Made by a program: the position numbers and the translations under genes. Below, piece after piece: positions 6,045-7,950 of a stretch of DNA of 7,950 bases. The stretch spans positions 1 to 7,950 of the forward strand of contig JAJZOA010000018.1 of assembly GCA_021852225.1 (NCBI GenBank). The letters run 5' to 3'. The notes beneath the pieces were generated by a model that was given only the letters and a program-made list of their open reading frames with translations, ran no database searches and was not told where the DNA came from. Numbering within the stretch: the stretch's first letter is position 1; each line of letters begins with the position of its first letter. This DNA comes from Planctomycetota bacterium. GTDB taxonomy: Bacteria; Planctomycetota; Phycisphaerae; WQYP01.

Positions 6045-7283
6045 CCCGTTGAATGTCGTCAGATATTTCGTTAAACAGGCCCGCTGGGCAGTAAGTCCGG
6101 CGAGTTGTGCGTCAATCATTTTACATTCAAATTCGCGCTCCGGGCCTGATTCCGGAGCCGTTGCGCCCGGTGGCTCGGTAGATCGCAAAGGGCCTTTCAT
6201 CGCCGCAAGCTCATGGCGAACGGCGGTTAAATTTTTAATATCTGCGTTAAGCAGGGCAATTTGCCGCACCAAGTTCAGGCGTTCACGTTCCATAACCGTC
6301 ATTTTTTTTACTGGTTGGCGCATCCGAACCGCCCTGTTAAACAGTTGCAACCGCGGGATGGCTACGGCGGGTGCCGGCAATGCATTCTGATGCAGGCGGT
6401 CGAATATTCTGGCCAGCGTTGCTATTTGCGGCGGCAGTTTTTCCAGATGTGCCATATCCACGTCGTATATTTTTCCCTGGGTGGCAATTTGCATGGTTTG
6501 CAGTTGGCCATTTTTTTGCGTCCATCGTGTAACGGAAAAAAAACGCGGCAAAGCTTCGCCAGGCACCGCGTTGTTCTGCAAATGCACCAGGATTCCTGGC
6601 CCCGGAACCATGCGGCTAAGATTAGCCGGGCCAGCCGACCGAAATGCGGGTTTCGGAGTCGCGACGGCACCGGTCAATTTGCTGGCCGACTGAATAACGC
6701 TTAAAGCGGGGCGCGGTTGCGGGCTTATCACGACGGTGGCTCGCTTACCCCGCCGAATGAAGGTCAGTTTGCAAGGTGCGGCCTTCATTCCGTGATGGGC
6801 GTTGGCTGCTTGAATTAATTGGCTGGGCAATATCAGCGGATGCCCGTTAAGTTCATACAGCAAGTCCCCGGGTTGCAAGCCAGCTTGACCCGCCGGGCTG
6901 GACGGCACAACATCGATCACCAGAAGCCCCTGATTCTGGAGCAGCCCCACCATAGAACTGAATACTGGTGGAATTCTTTCCACCTCCACACCTAACCAGT
7001 GTGCGGGCCAGTGCGCCGCGCGTGCGGGCGATTTGATCTTCATTTGCGATTCGGATGCGGGCGGCGTGAGGGAACTCTCCGCGACACTGGCGGTGGCAGG
7101 ACTGTTTTCCAAGCCACCCGCCAGTATCAGGAGAAGGAGAATCAGATAAACATTACGCACGCGGCTGGAAAAAGTTCGCGATTCTGCCAGCGCATAATGG
7201 CCGCGTCCACTCTGCGATATATTCCACCGCGCGGATTCCCTTGGAAGCGGGATGTGCCGGAAATTCGCTGGTGACTTAACCAT
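6039..7283 (-). CDS. Secreted or membrane-anchored PDZ-domain protein with C-terminal coiled coil
   Basis: A 414-residue protein expected outside the cytoplasmic membrane. A basic N-terminal stretch (1-43) precedes a hydrophobic segment VYLILLLLILAGG (45-57) and SPATASVA, a signal peptide or anchor. HWLGVEVERIPP (95-106) leads into the PDZ domain (about 117-188): GLLVIDVVPSSPAGQAGLQPGDLLYELNG is the classic binding loop and core. YDVDMAHLEKLPPQI (273-287) resembles C-terminal segments I recall from planctomycete PDZ proteins. Residues 328-362 and 384-408 look like charged coiled-coil helices. No protease domain is visible, so a scaffold or peptide-binding role is likely. The ATG at 7281-7283 has AGGA 9 bases upstream. 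A GTG encoding Val42 would give a textbook signal peptide but has no ribosome site. It is 45 bases downstream of the anti-sigma-like gene. Confidence 0.8.
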   Translation of the reverse strand: MVKSPANFRHIPLPRESARWNISQSGRGHYALAESRTFSSRVRNVYLILLLLILAGGLENSPATASVAESSLTPPASESQMKIKSPARAAHWPAHWLGVEVERIPPVFSSMVGLLQNQGLLVIDVVPSSPAGQAGLQPGDLLYELNGHPLILPSQLIQAANAHHGMKAAPCKLTFIRRGKRATVVISPQPRPALSVIQSASKLTGAVATPKPAFRSAGPANLSRMVPGPGILVHLQNNAVPGEALPRFFSVTRWTQKNGQLQTMQIATQGKIYDVDMAHLEKLPPQIATLARIFDRLHQNALPAPAVAIPRLQLFNRAVRMRQPVKKMTVMERERLNLVRQIALLNADIKNLTAVRHELAAMKGPLRSTEPPGATAPESGPEREFECKMIDAQLAGLTAQRACLTKYLTTFNGK

Positions 7284-7328
7284 GGTACGGAATCCTGTGG
7301 ATCAATAAGCCGGAACAATTAAGCCGTA

Positions 7329-7950
7329 TCAATATACAGGGCGGCCGTTCTTGCCAACTGGCGAAAGCGGAAATGCCATTACACGATTCGGGCCTGCCCC
7401 GACTACCATAATCTGATTCTGATCCGCATTCCCCGATCCGGCGGGATAGGCTGTTGGCACACTCTGGGCGGCATCATATTGGTTGCCAAAATAAGCCGCG
7501 CTGCCAAATTGCGCCGGAAGAGAATGCGTCAGCATCTGAATCTGTCTGGGCTGATTTTTCGTTTTGGTTTCCGCTACCGAAGGCAGCGCCGTCCCGGATG
7601 CGGTGAGAAAAGGTTGCCCAGCCGGGACGGATGCCGCACGGCGTCCCTCATAAATCCCGGCCAGGCTGAAAATTGTGGCCGTCAGCAGCACTGCGGCGGC
7701 AATTCGCAAATTCTCCGATGTCAGGAACCGATGCGGCGCACCGGATTGTTTGACTGATTTTTCATGCCCAACGCGATTCGCATTTCCACTGACCAACTCG
7801 CGGAAAGCCCTTCGCTGCGCCTGATGTTCCAGAAAACAGAGGGCAATCTGCCGCCAGCCGTCAGAAAATTGATCCATGCGGCGCAGCAATGCCGACCGAC
7901 GTGTCTCTGGAAGTTCATCATCCACCAGCAGGTCGAGTTCCGCTTTAAGC
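7329..7950 (-). CDS. Anti-sigma-like single-pass membrane protein; 5' end outside window
   Basis: The reading frame is open to the window edge, so the true start lies beyond 7950; 206 residues are visible. The visible N-terminus has LVDDELPETRRSALLRRMDQ followed by GWRQIALCFLEHQ. This acidic-then-helical pattern is one I associate with planctomycete anti-sigma-like proteins of ECF sigma factors; it lacks the HxxxCxxC zinc motif of ZAS anti-sigmas. One membrane helix (LRIAAAVLLTATIFSLAGIY, residues 81-100) separates it from a Gln/Ala/Pro-rich outer domain of about 105 residues ending GRPVY. This fits a cytoplasmic sigma-binding part tethered by one helix to an external sensor. It is 45 bases ahead of the PDZ gene and probably co-transcribed. 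A GTG at 7923-7925 could serve as start but would remove the conserved LLVDDEL segment. The function is inferred from layout; no sigma gene is visible. Confidence 0.6.
   Translation of the reverse strand, partial: LKAELDLLVDDELPETRRSALLRRMDQFSDGWRQIALCFLEHQAQRRAFRELVSGNANRVGHEKSVKQSGAPHRFLTSENLRIAAAVLLTATIFSLAGIYEGRRAASVPAGQPFLTASGTALPSVAETKTKNQPRQIQMLTHSLPAQFGSAAYFGNQYDAAQSVPTAYPAGSGNADQNQIMVVGAGPNRVMAFPLSPVGKNGRPVY

Overview
The window looks like a chromosomal segment of a member of the Planctomycetota. This is inferred mainly from two genes at the right end. One is a membrane-anchored anti-sigma-like protein whose N-terminus carries a 'DDEL...GWRQIALCFLEHQ' signature. The other is a secreted PDZ protein with a 'YDVDMAHLEKLPPQI' segment. 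From memory, both styles are common in planctomycetes, but no search was run. I saw no rRNA, tRNA, CRISPR array, insertion sequence or integrase.

Left block (1-2649, minus strand). This holds phosphoglycerate kinase (pgk), then ribulose-phosphate 3-epimerase (rpe), then the first 167 residues of an enoyl-ACP reductase (fabI), which is cut by the window edge. The gaps are 74 and 75 bases and all three genes point the same way, so they are probably one transcript. A sigma-70-like promoter (TTGACC-17-TAGCAT) lies about 85 bases ahead of the pgk ATG. The genes are housekeeping: lower glycolysis, the pentose-phosphate epimerase step and fatty-acid elongation.

Middle block (2683-5970). On the minus strand is a stand-alone cobalamin-binding protein of 223 residues. 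It has the helical cap plus Rossmann B12 fold of CarH and methionine-synthase type proteins but no DNA-binding domain. A possible 52-codon small ORF follows it 12 bases downstream, with a well-placed Shine-Dalgarno. Divergently, on the plus strand, are two NfeD-family genes. The first is a long form with signal peptide, ClpP/SppA-like domain, membrane region and OB domain. The second is a short form with membrane region and OB domain. The protease-like domain of the long form appears to lack its catalytic serine. No flotillin gene follows the pair, although one often does. The 279-base divergent region contains a good promoter for nfeD and two short palindromes on the B12-gene side.

Right block (6039-7950, minus strand, convergent with the NfeD pair). 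The anti-sigma-like gene, whose 5' end is outside the window, is followed after 45 bases by the PDZ gene. Together they look like a cell-surface signalling module whose sigma factor, if present, would lie beyond 7950.

All identifications come from reading translated motifs by eye. The metabolic genes and the NfeD and B12 folds are secure. The roles of the B12, PDZ and anti-sigma-like proteins are inferred. The most notable items are the degenerate NfeD protease, the HTH-less B12 protein divergent from it, and the unlisted small ORF.
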